Shown: positions 1-9,413 of the stretch, one piece after another
How the letters are laid out: every line of letters starts with the position of its first letter
How positions within the stretch are numbered: position 1 is the first letter of the stretch
Source: Heterobasidion occidentale
Lineage: Eukaryota; Basidiomycota; Agaricomycetes; Russulales; Bondarzewiaceae
DNA length: 21,215 bases
Assembly (NCBI GenBank): GCA_039111635.1
Contig: JBCAQO010000145.1
Coordinates: 1 to 21,215, forward strand
Reading direction: 5' to 3'
Notes under the pieces: model-generated
What the model saw: the letters and a program-made list of their open reading frames with translations, nothing else
Database searches by the model: none
Told to the model about the DNA's origin: nothing
Program-made: the position numbers and the translations under genes

Positions 1-340
1 ACAGCATTGCGAAACATATCGCAGATGGAGTGCATCGAGGTGGAAGTATCAAGATAACAATAAAAAAAACATTAGTAGTTTAAGTCTATTGTATATTTAT
101 GTTTTATCCGATAAATCGGGACAAGCCAACGTCCGCTCCGTCCCATGCAACAAATGCAGTGTGCACCCCAGACTTCCTCGACTGCGACACGTCCGACTCT
201 GAGATATCGCAATCCCGAACGACCAGTTTCTCGAGCGGCCCCGACTGGTTCCTGGCCGCGATACCCTCCCGTCAGCAAGGTCGAGGCGTAAAAGTCTACC
301 TGCTCAACACGGAGGCTTTTCAAGGCAGGGAACGGTGTGA
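1..340 (-). pseudogene. Truncated duplicate of the F-box gene 3' end
   Basis: This stretch is a diverged second copy of about 3545-3885, the 3' end and downstream flank of the F-box gene on the same strand. Both share a roughly 44-nt block that is almost unbroken (around 217-262 here, 3757-3802 there), encoding the reverse complement of the PLEKLVVRDCD segment. The similarity continues through the stop-codon region into the flank. Toward the 5' end of the gene it fades near 335-340, so the F-box domain and most of the repeat region are absent. The copy also carries its own indel just after the DFYASTLL segment, different from the one in the fuller copy, so the conserved tail is again out of frame with what precedes it. 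It is most simply a relic of a local direct duplication. The left end runs off the window. Confidence 0.8.
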
Positions 341-844
341 TGAACGACAGTCAATTTGGCAGGAAATGGTGCATGACAGGACACTAATACTGGGAACAGC
401 GAAAATATGCTGAAATGCAGTACACTTCCTACAGTCCTCCCACGCCGTCGGGAGTCAGTGTGGCAGTTGAGCAGCAGGGGTCGTCATTGGAGCAGCACAA
501 ACAACAGGAAGACTCGCTCAGTCCACTCTTACAGCAGTCCAAAAGAAGAGGATGCTCAACAAGCAGAGCCCCGAAGAGTATAGTCACCCTTCGCGCCATT
601 GACGAAAGCGGATTCCCGCTGTCTGCTTGCCTATCATCCATATCAGGTGTTCTGGCTGCTACAGCTCTCAGTGAAAGGGGGAATCAGAGGGCAACTCGTA
701 ACTGGATTTGCCCGGAGAATGTACACTGTAAGGGGTCTGAATACCTCAAGAATTCACTATGATTGGAAGTATTGCCTGTCCCATGGGCTCACTGAGACGT
801 CCGCAGCATGGTATATATGACGTTAGTCAGATGCAAAACATCAA
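341..844. other. Intergenic, no supported gene
   Basis: Between the F-box relic and the stop codon of the flavin oxidase gene there are short open frames on both strands, up to 115 codons. None shows a recognisable domain, a sensible splice structure or a plausible start context. The stretch presumably holds the 3' flank of the oxidase gene. Nothing else is supported. Confidence 0.6.
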
Positions 845-2505
845 TCACGAACTCGGAAAGTACGTGTCTACCACGTCCTTTCCTGCTCGAATCGCAAACT
901 CGACGGTCTCAAAGCCATTCAATCCAGATGCATAATACGTATTCTGCTTCCCTTGTAATGCATTAAACTTACCATAAAATCCCGCGCGCAGCTCTCGCGG
1001 ATCGTAATGTGCGAAATAGTCCCACTTCTTGAACTCCTTGATGTCGTCATCGGTGACAGGACGCGGCAACTCCGTCGTGTTCCTAGGGTCCTTGTTGACT
1101 TTGGAAAGCGTTTCTTTGAGGAGTATCTTCGCCTCTTCTGTCGTCCGGTTGCCCCTGTATTTCCCCCATGACCAAGTCGTTGCAACAGATGACTCGTTGA
1201 AGAGTCTGACGAATGCAGAAGGCTGGCCCACAGCTTCGTATGTCTCCGCTTCGTACCTGAAGCTACCGGGGCTGCAACGCTCACGGCACCTGACCAATAC
1301 TCGGTCATTCCGAGAGGAGAGAACACAGTTGTCTCGTCGGCTGAGATGTCGAGGTTAGCAGCTTGGAGGGCGTGCATGACAGGGGGGAATGCGAGGATGA
1401 GCTTGGAGCAGCTCTGCGATGCTGTGGAGCCGGTTTGGCTGGTGTAGGTGATGACAGGATGATCACCAGAGCGATCTACGTGGCAATTCAACCCAAAAGT
1501 CAGACAAACGATCATGAGATATGGGCGGAAACACGCACCGATCTTGGTGATATTCGTATTAGTCAGTATTGGACCCTTAACGGACTTTTCGGCATATTGA
1601 ACAAACACCTGGTGGAAGTCTGGGGAGAACGCATAAGAGAACATACGACTTGAAAGATTCAACATTTCCATTTCTTACCTACAAGGTAGCCGTCATGTTG
1701 ACCGGCAAAAAAGTGCAGTATATCCGGTGTGAAGTATTGGAGCATGTAGATCTACCACCAGGATGAAGGTCAGTCTCAAAAACACGAATCAGAGCTGACG
1801 GAGCACCTACTGCAGGCGTTTCCATGACATCTCCATAACCGTATGGAACCATACCGGCTTCAAAAATCGGCTGTAAGGACGTGAGATTGTGCGTCAACAA
1901 CCACTGAAAGATTGGAACAGTATACTCCTCAGGGATACCGTTCTGAAAAGGTGATCAATTTTCCATGACTTTAGTTCAAATAGATCGAAACACACCCTAT
2001 ATCCAATGGTCGTCATGTGAGGAGAGAAAATGTTGTTCCAAAATGCTGTGTATCGCTGCGTATCGTTCCGAACCAGGAGGAATAGCTCGGGAGGTGAAAG
2101 AGGGGACTCCTGAACCTCGCCTGTGATCCAATCGAATAGCCAGGCTTTGACTGTGTTGGCAAAAGGCAGAAGAGGTACACCTGACGCTTGAACGATTGGT
2201 AATGTCTCTTTGTACGTCTCGTTCGAAAGCAAAAGAGCTCCCATAGGATGAAAGAGCGGGCTACAGACAGCCATCAGATTCTTTGGTGGGGCGAGAGTGG
2301 TGAAAGCGCATGCTCACTCGTAGTATTCTTGGCACTTCCCACCGACCACCGGATCCTTCTCGAATATGATGGTGCTGAAGCCTTTATCTTCGAGTCCATT
2401 CGCAATCGTCAGGCCGCTCGGACCCGCACCCACGATACATACAGGGTCGGGTGGAATGGCGAGGGTGGAGGCGACGAAAGCGGCCATAAGGCGAGACCCT
2501 ATCAT
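845..2505 (-). CDS. FAD/NAD(P)-binding oxidoreductase (beta-cyclopiazonate dehydrogenase-like), apparent frameshift
   Basis: A flavin-dependent amine-oxidase-fold enzyme. Exon 1 encodes a short hydrophobic leader and the Rossmann FAD motif (CIVGAGPSGLTIANGLE), then FEKDPVVGGKCQ, typical of FAD amine oxidoreductases. Proposed exons are 2505-2318, 2260-1996, 1942-1811, 1751-1679, 1619-1539 and 1475-845, with 53-63 nt introns. The joined product has family-like segments PLFHPMGALLL, YGYGDVMETPA, YMLQYFTPDIL, CSKLILAFPP and VATTWSWGKYR. Exon lengths fit only if one base is added in the last exon: the frame reading WSGAVSVAAP must move by one to continue into FRYEAETYEAVGQPSAFVRLFN, and a C4 run (G at 1268-1271 on the given strand) sits at the join. 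Repaired length would be about 456 residues. Likely secreted or vesicular from the leader, but cleavage is uncertain. The substrate is unknown; the CpaO-like label rests on recalled family resemblance only. The ATG at 2505 is supported by a TATA box about 50 nt upstream. Confidence 0.75.
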
Positions 2506-2553
2506 GATGGCTGAGGAGGGGGCGGCGGTTCGTTACGCATATTCATCCTGATC

Positions 2554-2559
2554 TTTATA
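2554..2559 (-). promoter_or_regulatory. TATA box of the flavin oxidase gene
   Basis: TATAAA on the minus strand (inside GTATAAAGAT) lies about 50 nt before the ATG at 2505, leaving a short predicted leader. Two ATGs at about 2543 and 2538 probably fall upstream of the transcription start. Confidence 0.5.
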
Positions 2560-2564
2560 CCTTA

Positions 2565-3543
2565 CATGCAAACAATGGAACCAAAGGATGAAACATTGAC
2601 CTGACAGAGGATGACCGGCAGTCCAGCCGATACCAAAATATAATCAACAAGCGCTGCCGGGCGGAACTAGAATTGAGGACTGGAGCGTTCGACTGGCTAG
2701 CTTTGAATGGATTCACCTTGTATATCTCCTGATCGTTTGGATCACAGTCTTGAGAACCGATCGACTGATCATGATCGACCGCAGAGCGCCTGAGAGTCTG
2801 AGGCCCTGCCCATCAGAAACAATCCGGATGGATGTATATTTAACTAGCACGGATGGTATCAACTGAATTGCTTTGGGATCCAGAAAGTAAAGGAACATAC
2901 AAGCAGTTCATGTATTTGTGGTGAAATCATGAGAGGATCGACTAGAGTGAGCAAGAATTGGGCGCAAGAATTGAGCGATACTCATGTCGGCGCCCATCAC
3001 GGTTCGCAGCATCAAGGGAGCTGTCGAGCGCCCAAGAAAGCTCCATCGATCGTTCAATAAGTGCTAACTGAGAAATAGCATCTAACGAGGATGACATTAG
3101 CTAGCTCCAAATGAAGAGTTGTTGATGAGGCGTACTCTGTGCGACTGGCAGACACAACCCATCCAAATGAAGTACTACATCATCAGGTCAAGGGACCTAT
3201 ATATAGAGCATGCGATGCGAGGGGCATCAACGAATGGGTCCCCTTGGAAAAAGCTCACCGCGTTTCGATTGCCTAAGGCCTAAGAAGGAGATTATCAAGT
3301 GAAATGTGCTGACTCACTTCCGTACGAATTGAGCAAAGCATCATCATGCCGCGGCGGGCCAGTGGCGAGCCACCCGCCGTGTCAGTTGCAGGACCAAGTT
3401 TAAAGAGAATGGAGCGCCGGAGACGAAGAACTGAGAAAGACAGAGAAGGAGAAGGAGATTACCATGTTTAGATATCCGAATGTTGCCTCTCGGCTTCCAT
3501 GGTGGCAGCGTTGAGAAGAGACGCCCTGGAACGCGTAACGGCA
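2565..3543. other. Intergenic, no supported gene
   Basis: About 1 kb with no open frame showing a recognisable domain. It has a TATATATAG element near 3199-3207 with no gene positioned to use it, and a short repeated word (caagaattg) near 2951-2975. The 83-codon minus-strand frame at 3344-3595 ends inside the duplicated F-box flank and looks non-coding. Confidence 0.55.
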
Positions 3544-3613
3544 CGCAGCCGGATGGGAAACTTATCGCAAATGGAGTGCATCGTTGTCGAAACACGATGA
3601 TAACAAGAAAAAA

Positions 3614-5310
3614 TTAGCGATCCAAGTCTATGGTGTACCTATGCTCCGTCCGGTAAATTTTAGACAAGCCAATGTCCGCACCGTCCCATTCAAACAAACG
3701 CACCCCAGACTTCCTCAACTGCAACACGTCCGACTCTGAGACATCGCAATCCCGAACGACTAGTTTCTCGAGCGGCCCCGACTGGTTCCTGGCCGCGATA
3801 CCCCCCGCAGATTCATCAGCAAGGTCGAGGCGTAAAAGTCTACCTGCTCAACGCGGAGGCTTTTCAAAGCGGGGAACAGCGGAGCAGGCCTCCGGTGGTC
3901 CTCGCCAGACAAAGATAGAGGCCCAGGCTCGCCATGATCGTCCGGGCTGCGCTCTAGAGTTTCCGGGAGGCTATCCTCCATATTGCCGGGGTTGAACACG
4001 CGACCAAAGCCATACGCGGCGTGGCCATACACTAGCAGCTGCGACACGCTCTTCATGTTTGCTAGCGCCGCCCTCCATTTTTCGGCTGCAGTGAACATAA
4101 AGCCTTGCACGCGCAGGGACTCCACGTTTGCGAACGACGGGAGGGTGCACAGGCGCGAGAAGAGCGTCTCAGTCTCGGTGACCGGAAGATAATCCACGTT
4201 CCACTGCAGGGACAGAGCTATACGCGCGGTCCGCTTGCCAGAGGGCAAGAAGGTGAATGGCGGGTGCGCAGGCCCAGCAACCAGCCATGCCTTTCTGTTA
4301 TGTGAAAAGCCGATGGACATGCTTTCGATGGCGCCCGCACGCGTTTGGACTTCCCCTTGTCGCTGCGCCATCATGTGATGGGTGATGGCATTCTCGATCA
4401 AGTCTATAACGAGCGTGAGGTCGCGAGTGGAAGGGAAGTGGATACATTCGAAGATGAGTTCTGCATCGACAGGTATCATGACGTGATTTAGAAACTGTGA
4501 ACATTCGCCTGGTGTGCCAAGGAGATGCAGTTTTGTGACGGAAGTTAGCGGCAAGATGCGGCTAGGATTCGTGATATCGAAGTGCTGAGCGATATGACAG
4601 GGAGGAAGGGCATTCGAAAGGATGAGCGTGTCGAGATGCGGCATAGTTACAAGGACGTCGAGCATCTGAGTCATACTCGGCAAGAAATCTCTGTGTGCAT
4701 TCCGGATTTCTAGATGCGTGAGCATAGGACGTAAAAGAGAAGACGACCAGTGAATCGTGACGCGATCTAATTCCAGCTTCTGCAGCACGGGCGTGTGCCC
4801 TCCAAAGACATCGTCGGGCAATACGCAGGGCGACATGCTGACGCTCTGCACGAGACGCAACGATTCAAGACTCGGCGCCGGCTGGTTCTTGAAGGACTCG
4901 AGAAGATGACGCAGCATCGTCACTTCGAGCACGAGCTCGCGCGCACGCGACACCTGGCTGAGCGCATCGAGCAGCGCAGCTCGGAGAGGACGGCCCTCAA
5001 ACGCAGCACTGATGACAATGGGGAGGGGTTTGGAGCGCTCCAACATGGCTGTGGTCCATGATCTGTTGGAGAGGATGATGTTCGCCCACAGGTATGGGTA
5101 ACCTATCGCGATTTCTCTCCAACGGCGGCATACGTGTGATATGGCGATCCACGTTGGAGGCAGGCCCTTGCGTGGAACAAGGTTCCAGGGTCCGGGAGTG
5201 TGATATCGAAAAATATCGATCAGCAGCTCTGTTGGTAGACGAGACACTGGAGGCAGAGATTGTGATTCAACATCTTGTATAGGCAAAGCGCCCATGTTTA
5301 AACACGACAT
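3614..5310 (-). CDS. F-box protein with LRR-like C-terminal region; C-terminus frameshifted
   Basis: Substrate-recognition subunit type of SCF ubiquitin ligases. An intronless reading frame runs from ATG 5310 (first ATG after a TATA box at 5437-5443) to a stop at 3760. Residues about 25-75 form an F-box-like domain (LPTELLIDIFRYH ... HVCRRWREIAIGYPYLW); the rest is leucine-rich with repeated L-x-x-L-x-L segments like the degenerate LRRs of basidiomycete F-box proteins. The open frame ends in MNLRGVSRPGTSRGRSRN, which looks like out-of-frame sequence. In another frame immediately after a G6 run (C at 3801-3806 on the given strand) comes a convincing family-type tail, GPLEKLVVRDCDVSESDVLQ ... 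LFEWDGADIGL, closing with TAA at 3614-3616. One extra G would join the two into about 565 residues; without it the protein is 516. A continuous frame extends upstream to 5376, but only with a GTG start. The target is unknown. A decayed 3' copy lies at 1-340. Confidence 0.85.
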
Positions 5311-5436
5311 GTCGCACTGCGGTGAACCCACTGCGTTCAGTAAGTTTGATGAGCACCACGAAAAAAATGTGCGCACCCTAGAGATGCAGCAAGAAATGAC
5401 AGAGGGTAGAGGGCGCTTGCAGGAGGGCTGCGCGCG

Positions 5437-5443
5437 TTATATA
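5437..5443 (-). promoter_or_regulatory. TATA box of the F-box gene
   Basis: TATATAA on the minus strand (GTATATAACGCG). A start site about 30 nt downstream would give a leader of about 100 nt with no ATG before the one at 5310, which is why that start was chosen. Confidence 0.5.
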
Positions 5444-5449
5444 CGCCGA

Positions 5450-6290
5450 ACGAAGCGACAACCGTCGCTCCCACATTGACTAAAATTGACAGCCAGGGAA
5501 CCTGTTTCACATTAATCCTGCATCATCGGTTGGGGTCCGATCAGCGCTTCATTGCCAGTCGGTGTCCAATGCGCCGCCCACCTTGCCTGTTCCATGCACG
5601 ACGGCCCCACCCATTTCTCTGGTGCAATCTCCGAGCAAAGCGCTCGCGCAGTCTATTCTGGCACCGCAGACCATGAAGCATCGCTCCCATTCAACTTCAA
5701 GCGGGCCCATCGAGTTCTTCATCGTGAGAGCAGTACGAAACTTCGAATTGAGATGACAGCACTGGGGTGACTTTGGCCACGATGCAGGTGTTGATTGACT
5801 GTTGATTGAGTAATTGGACTGTCTTCAGTACGTTGCGCGCCAGTCGACCTCGTTAACGACGCATTCATTTGCTCAGTCATCAGAGCAATCCGAGCGGAAC
5901 TCCGTGAGAGTGGCGTGTGTGTGCAATATCATGAAAAGAGGAAGTGGTAGGGCGAAGTGCACACCGCCAAAGGAGATGGATGGACTGCCGGCGCTTACAT
6001 ACGCTAGCGCCAGCCCGCTGCCGAAATGCCGAAGCTCAGAGACGCCCTGAGCGAGCCTGAGCGCCGAGCAAGCCAAACGGTTGACTTCATGTTTTCAGGT
6101 CACCGTAAGGAGAAGATGTGTGATGGCCGAAGTGTTTCGAAAGCACTTCGGATGCTATGCAATTATCTGCCAGACGCCCGTGCTGACGTCGACGCCCGGA
6201 TAGCAAGGAGTTGCGAGGCGCGATGGCTCTACGATTCTAAAAGTACAAAGGTTTGATGCCGCAGTCAGAACACAGAAAAATGAAACCATC
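5450..6290. other. Intergenic, no supported gene
   Basis: Upstream region of the F-box gene and 3' flank of the ASXH/RAMA gene. Short overlapping frames up to 78 codons occur on both strands, but none has a recognisable motif or consistent splice structure. Confidence 0.6.
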
Positions 6291-6293
6291 ACA

Positions 6294-7781
6294 TCATATG
6301 TCATAGTAGCTGCAGCTCCGCAGGTAGAACAGCGTGTTCCGCTTCTCCCTGCCTCCTCTCTCCTCGCCGGCCTCGAACCCGTCTTCCCGCCATCGCCACA
6401 CCACCAGAGACTTCCACGCGTTCGAGTTGGGCCGCTGTCCGCGCTCGACGCGCCCGTCGAGGTCGAGGATGGTGGTTTCGAGGTGGCTCGGACTCGTGAT
6501 TTCTGCCGAGCGGAGCGACTCGCCGTCGACGTTCATGTCCGAGCCATGCGCGAGGATGTGCGCGGGGAGCGAGCTCGTGCCCCCGATGGGAGCAAAACGA
6601 CGAGTGATTTGGGGCGGACGACTTCGATCTGGGCATGCATAGGGGTGATGATTCAATCAATCAGCGTACGAAGAAAGTTCAGGAGGGCGAGAGCGCTGAC
6701 CAGGACGTCTTTTTCGACTGTTATGCCCGCCTGCACAAAGTGCCGTCTGTAGACCAGCACGTCGCCGGCTTGCACGATGTGTCGTTTCACGAGATCGAGG
6801 AGTCTCAGCTCCTTTGGAGCTCTGTTAACAAACGTGCATTCCTGTCACAAATGGACGCTGGAGCTTGATTGTGAAATATACGCACCCTGCACGAGCTTTT
6901 GATGCCGGCATTTGAGCGCGGGCGGCAGCAGGTGCAGCAGCGACCACATCTTCTTCGTCTCGCTCGTCCTCTTCCCAAGCTTCGTCTTTCCATGGCGCAT
7001 GCAGCGTCCCGTTCTCAACCCCCTCCCTGTAAAATTCTACCATCTGCTTGTGCGCAGCCGTCATCCAGCCCGTGTAGAGGTGATCTTGGAATGTCTGCAT
7101 AGCGGAGAGGAAGTGCCCATCTTTGAAGCACCCGAGGTCAAGATCCTGGAGCCGAGATGGAAGTGAAGGCGAGGGAGACCGGGAGGAGGGTGGGTTGCTG
7201 AGCGGGGAGGAAGGCGGCTCGATGCGCTCGAGTGTGCTAGATGAGAGCGATGTGATTGAGAGTTCGGGCTTCGGCTTGTGGGGAGATAGATCTGGATGTT
7301 GGGCAGCACATCGTACGTGCTGCTCGTCCTGCCAGCGTCGAAAAGGGTGTGTCGGGTCCAAGCTCGGCTGGAACCCCCTAAAGGCGGTTGGAGGAAGTAG
7401 GGAGACGAGGCGCGCTTGAGACGCTGAGGACAGCGCGTTCCATGTATCGGCATTGATCACGTCCTGCATCAGATCCATAAGTTCACGAATGATTTTCTGC
7501 AGAGATCGGCTGGTGCGACGTACGCTCATGTCCAACTTCGTCAAGGCGCTCTTCGGCTCGTGGAGCAAAACTCTGAGCTTTTCAGCTGGATCGCTCGCCT
7601 TTGTCTTACCACTCCCGCCCGCCTTTGCCTTGTCCACAGGCACAGCTTTAGTCCTGCTGTTCCCCGTCGCTGCACGTCGTGGCCGTGTGTCGACGCTCTT
7701 CGTCGTCGTGGACGGGATGCGTGTCGGAAGGCGAGTGGAGCGGCGCGGTCGAGTGCCCGACGATGCGACATCGTCCGCCAT
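6294..7781 (-). CDS. ASXH (DEUBAD) and RAMA domain protein
   Basis: A predicted nuclear chromatin factor. After a basic, low-complexity N-terminus, residues 70-270 of the unspliced frame match the Asx-homology/DEUBAD pattern: INADTWNALSSASQARLVSLLPPTAF, FLSAMQTFQDHLYTGWM and NGTLHAPWKDEAWE. In animals this domain binds and activates BAP1-type deubiquitinases. The C-terminus resembles RAMA, a predicted modified-DNA reader: DLVKRHIVQAGDVLVYRRHF, VEKDV, then LDLDGRVERGQRPNSNAWKS and TLFYLRSCSYYD. Exons: 7781-7524, 7463-6886, 6821-6701, 6628-6294. The first intron (7523-7464, GTACGT..GCAG) is 60 nt, stop-free and in frame; removing it joins KLDMS to DVINADTW, the normal family continuity. The third intron is ambiguous. 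With donor GTCAGC at 6700 the next exon reads IEVVRPKSLVVLLPSG, very RAMA-like, but needs one extra base in a C5 run at 6580-6584 (430 residues). With donor GTACGC at 6669 a 41-nt intron keeps frame (440 residues) but loses that strand. The domain calls come from pattern recognition. Confidence 0.82.
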
Positions 7782-8487
7782 ACCTGATTATCGCCTAGTA
7801 TGCGGTCTGTGGATCTGTGGCTGGGATCGAAAGGTCAGGTCGATGGAAAGCCGCGCAGCATGTAAATACCTCGGAGACGAGGCGTGCGTACTTATAACCG
7901 TTCGGTCGACCGTGGGGTTACGACGACCGTTGGTTCGCGCCACCGCGCATAAATCGCTACGATGGCTAAACGTTGAGCCAGTGTCCCTTAAGAGACGCAT
8001 TGTGGCCAAATTTCTAGAATGGCAAAAGCGTATGCAATGCTCTGAGATGGCTTTTATGTTGGAGGAACAAGTTTCTGAGGCGAGCGGTCCTCGAAGACCT
8101 AACCCTAGCATCAGTTTTGTGGGCAGATTCACAGCACCGGCATTTCGGCGGGAAAGTACTGCTCATACAGCACAATGATGATGGGCATTTCCAGAGAACA
8201 GCACAAAGGAAGGACAGGGTTCGCTGACAGTGTCGAGCGTAAGCAAGCGAGACAGGGGTAGTGGTAGGACGGAGTATATGAGGAGGTACAGAGCAACCAT
8301 TCAGAAAATGCAAAGGCCGTAATCAAGTGAGAAATCCGAGAGAGCGTGAAGAAGGATAGCGAAAACAATAGTGTGAAGTCCTCGCCGTGCATCGAACCTG
8401 GTATTCAAGAGGAAGCCTGATTACTAACTTGACAAGACGCACTGTTGACTTCATGACATCAACTCGACTTAGGCCTTGGAACCGGTT
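7782..8487. other. Intergenic, no supported gene
   Basis: Promoter side of the ASXH/RAMA gene and 3' flank of the Cys-rich gene, both on the minus strand. The 241-codon plus-strand frame crossing 7453-8178 is the antisense shadow of the basic N-terminus of the ASXH gene, extended into this spacer. No other gene is seen. Confidence 0.6.
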
Positions 8488-9206
8488 TCAGTACATTACT
8501 GGATCATGCTGATGCATTGACGGCGCGAACGGGCGCCCGTAGCAGTCGTAGCACGTCGAGTCGCTGTGTGGCACATCAGTTAAAGCCGAGTCATCAACCA
8601 CGACATGTAATAAAACTCACCTCTGAGGAAGCTCCAAGCAGCACCCCCTGCACACAATTCTCCCGCACCCGGGCGTCCACCCAGCGGACTCGAGGCTATC
8701 CCCGCCACCCGATTCACTGTATGCGTTCTCGTCCTTGATGCCTCCATCCTCGCCGCCCCTGAACTTTCTTCGGCGTGGTGTCGCTTGACTGTTTGTGTCG
8801 CTCAGGCTAAGTGCCGCGCGGCGGGGAGAGGGCGCAGGGGTCGCGGGAGGTGTGGGTGAGAACGAGAGCCGTGGTGTGGGCGGGTACGAGGGTGGCGCGG
8901 CGGTACACGTTCGCGAACAGATCGTGCACGTCGGCGCATTGCACCTGCACGTATATGTCAGTAATAATATAGACATGCGCTTATGCGCTGTGCGAACGCA
9001 GCGTACCTTGCGCACAAGAGAACGTGTCCAGACTTGACATTCAGACAGCGGTGGCATGACGTGCAGGTGAGGACCTTCAGGACTCGGAGCAGCTGTCCAG
9101 AGGCATCAGAGGATTCTGTTGAGGAATGCGGCGGTAAGTCTGTACGTTCGACATGGGATGCGTTGGGGGCTAGACGGCGGCGCTTCGTCGGCGGTTCTTT
9201 CGCCAT
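8488..9206 (-). CDS. Small cysteine-rich putative zinc-binding protein
   Basis: Three exons (9206-9007, 8944-8621, 8563-8488) joined through canonical introns of 62 and 57 nt give exactly 600 nt, a 199-residue protein. It starts MAKEPPTKRRRLAP, a basic run suited to nuclear import. Cysteine clusters follow in order: CTSCHRC, CARCNAPTC, CTICSRTC, then after a Pro/Ser/Thr-rich linker GCGRIVCRGCCLE, and in the last exon CYDC. This spacing suggests two or three cross-braced zinc sites, the last pair separated from the first by a disordered linker. It resembles a conserved but uncharacterised type of small Cys-rich protein that I recall from basidiomycetes; I cannot attach a named domain or a function. 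The splice joins fall inside Cys clusters (CAR/CNAPTC and LPQS/DSTCYDC), and the recovery of paired cysteines across both joins is strong support for the model. The ATG at 9206 is preceded by ACCAGGT. Confidence 0.8.
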
Positions 9207-9386
9207 ACCTGGTAGGTCGACCGTTGAATAAAGTATATGAGAATTGTTGAGTGGGATTGAGCACACACGGGCCGAAGCAGATGGTGTCGAAGATGGTGAA
9301 CAACGCATTCGATGGACAAGCAGAATAGACCAAACCCCAGAATAAGAGTCTCAGTTCTGTCTGAGAGGAAACTCGCTTGTGAAGAG

Positions 9387-9395
9387 AAAATAAAA
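9387..9395 (-). terminator. Probable Pol III terminator of the tRNA
   Basis: On the minus strand two TTTT runs (9395-9392 and 9390-9387) separated by one A lie about 19 nt past the tRNA 3' end. This is the usual RNA polymerase III stop signal. Confidence 0.5.
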
Positions 9396-9413
9396 TATCC
9401 AGGAGGATCTTCA

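Noticed and set aside
415..762. 115-codon plus-strand frame near the left edge
   Set aside because: No domain, no splice structure, and sits between a pseudogene relic and the 3' flank of another gene.
3190..3210. TATATATAG as promoter of the flavin oxidase
   Set aside because: About 700 bp upstream of the ATG, whereas a TATAAA lies at a normal distance (2554-2559).
3344..3595. 83-codon minus-strand frame
   Set aside because: Overlaps the duplicated non-coding flank of the F-box gene, and the left-edge copy does not preserve it.
5311..5376. Extension of the F-box protein to a start at 5376
   Set aside because: The codon there is GTG; the first ATG after the TATA box is at 5310.
7453..8178. 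241-codon plus-strand open frame
   Set aside because: It is mainly antisense to the basic, low-complexity N-terminus of the ASXH/RAMA gene and has no domain or sensible composition of its own.
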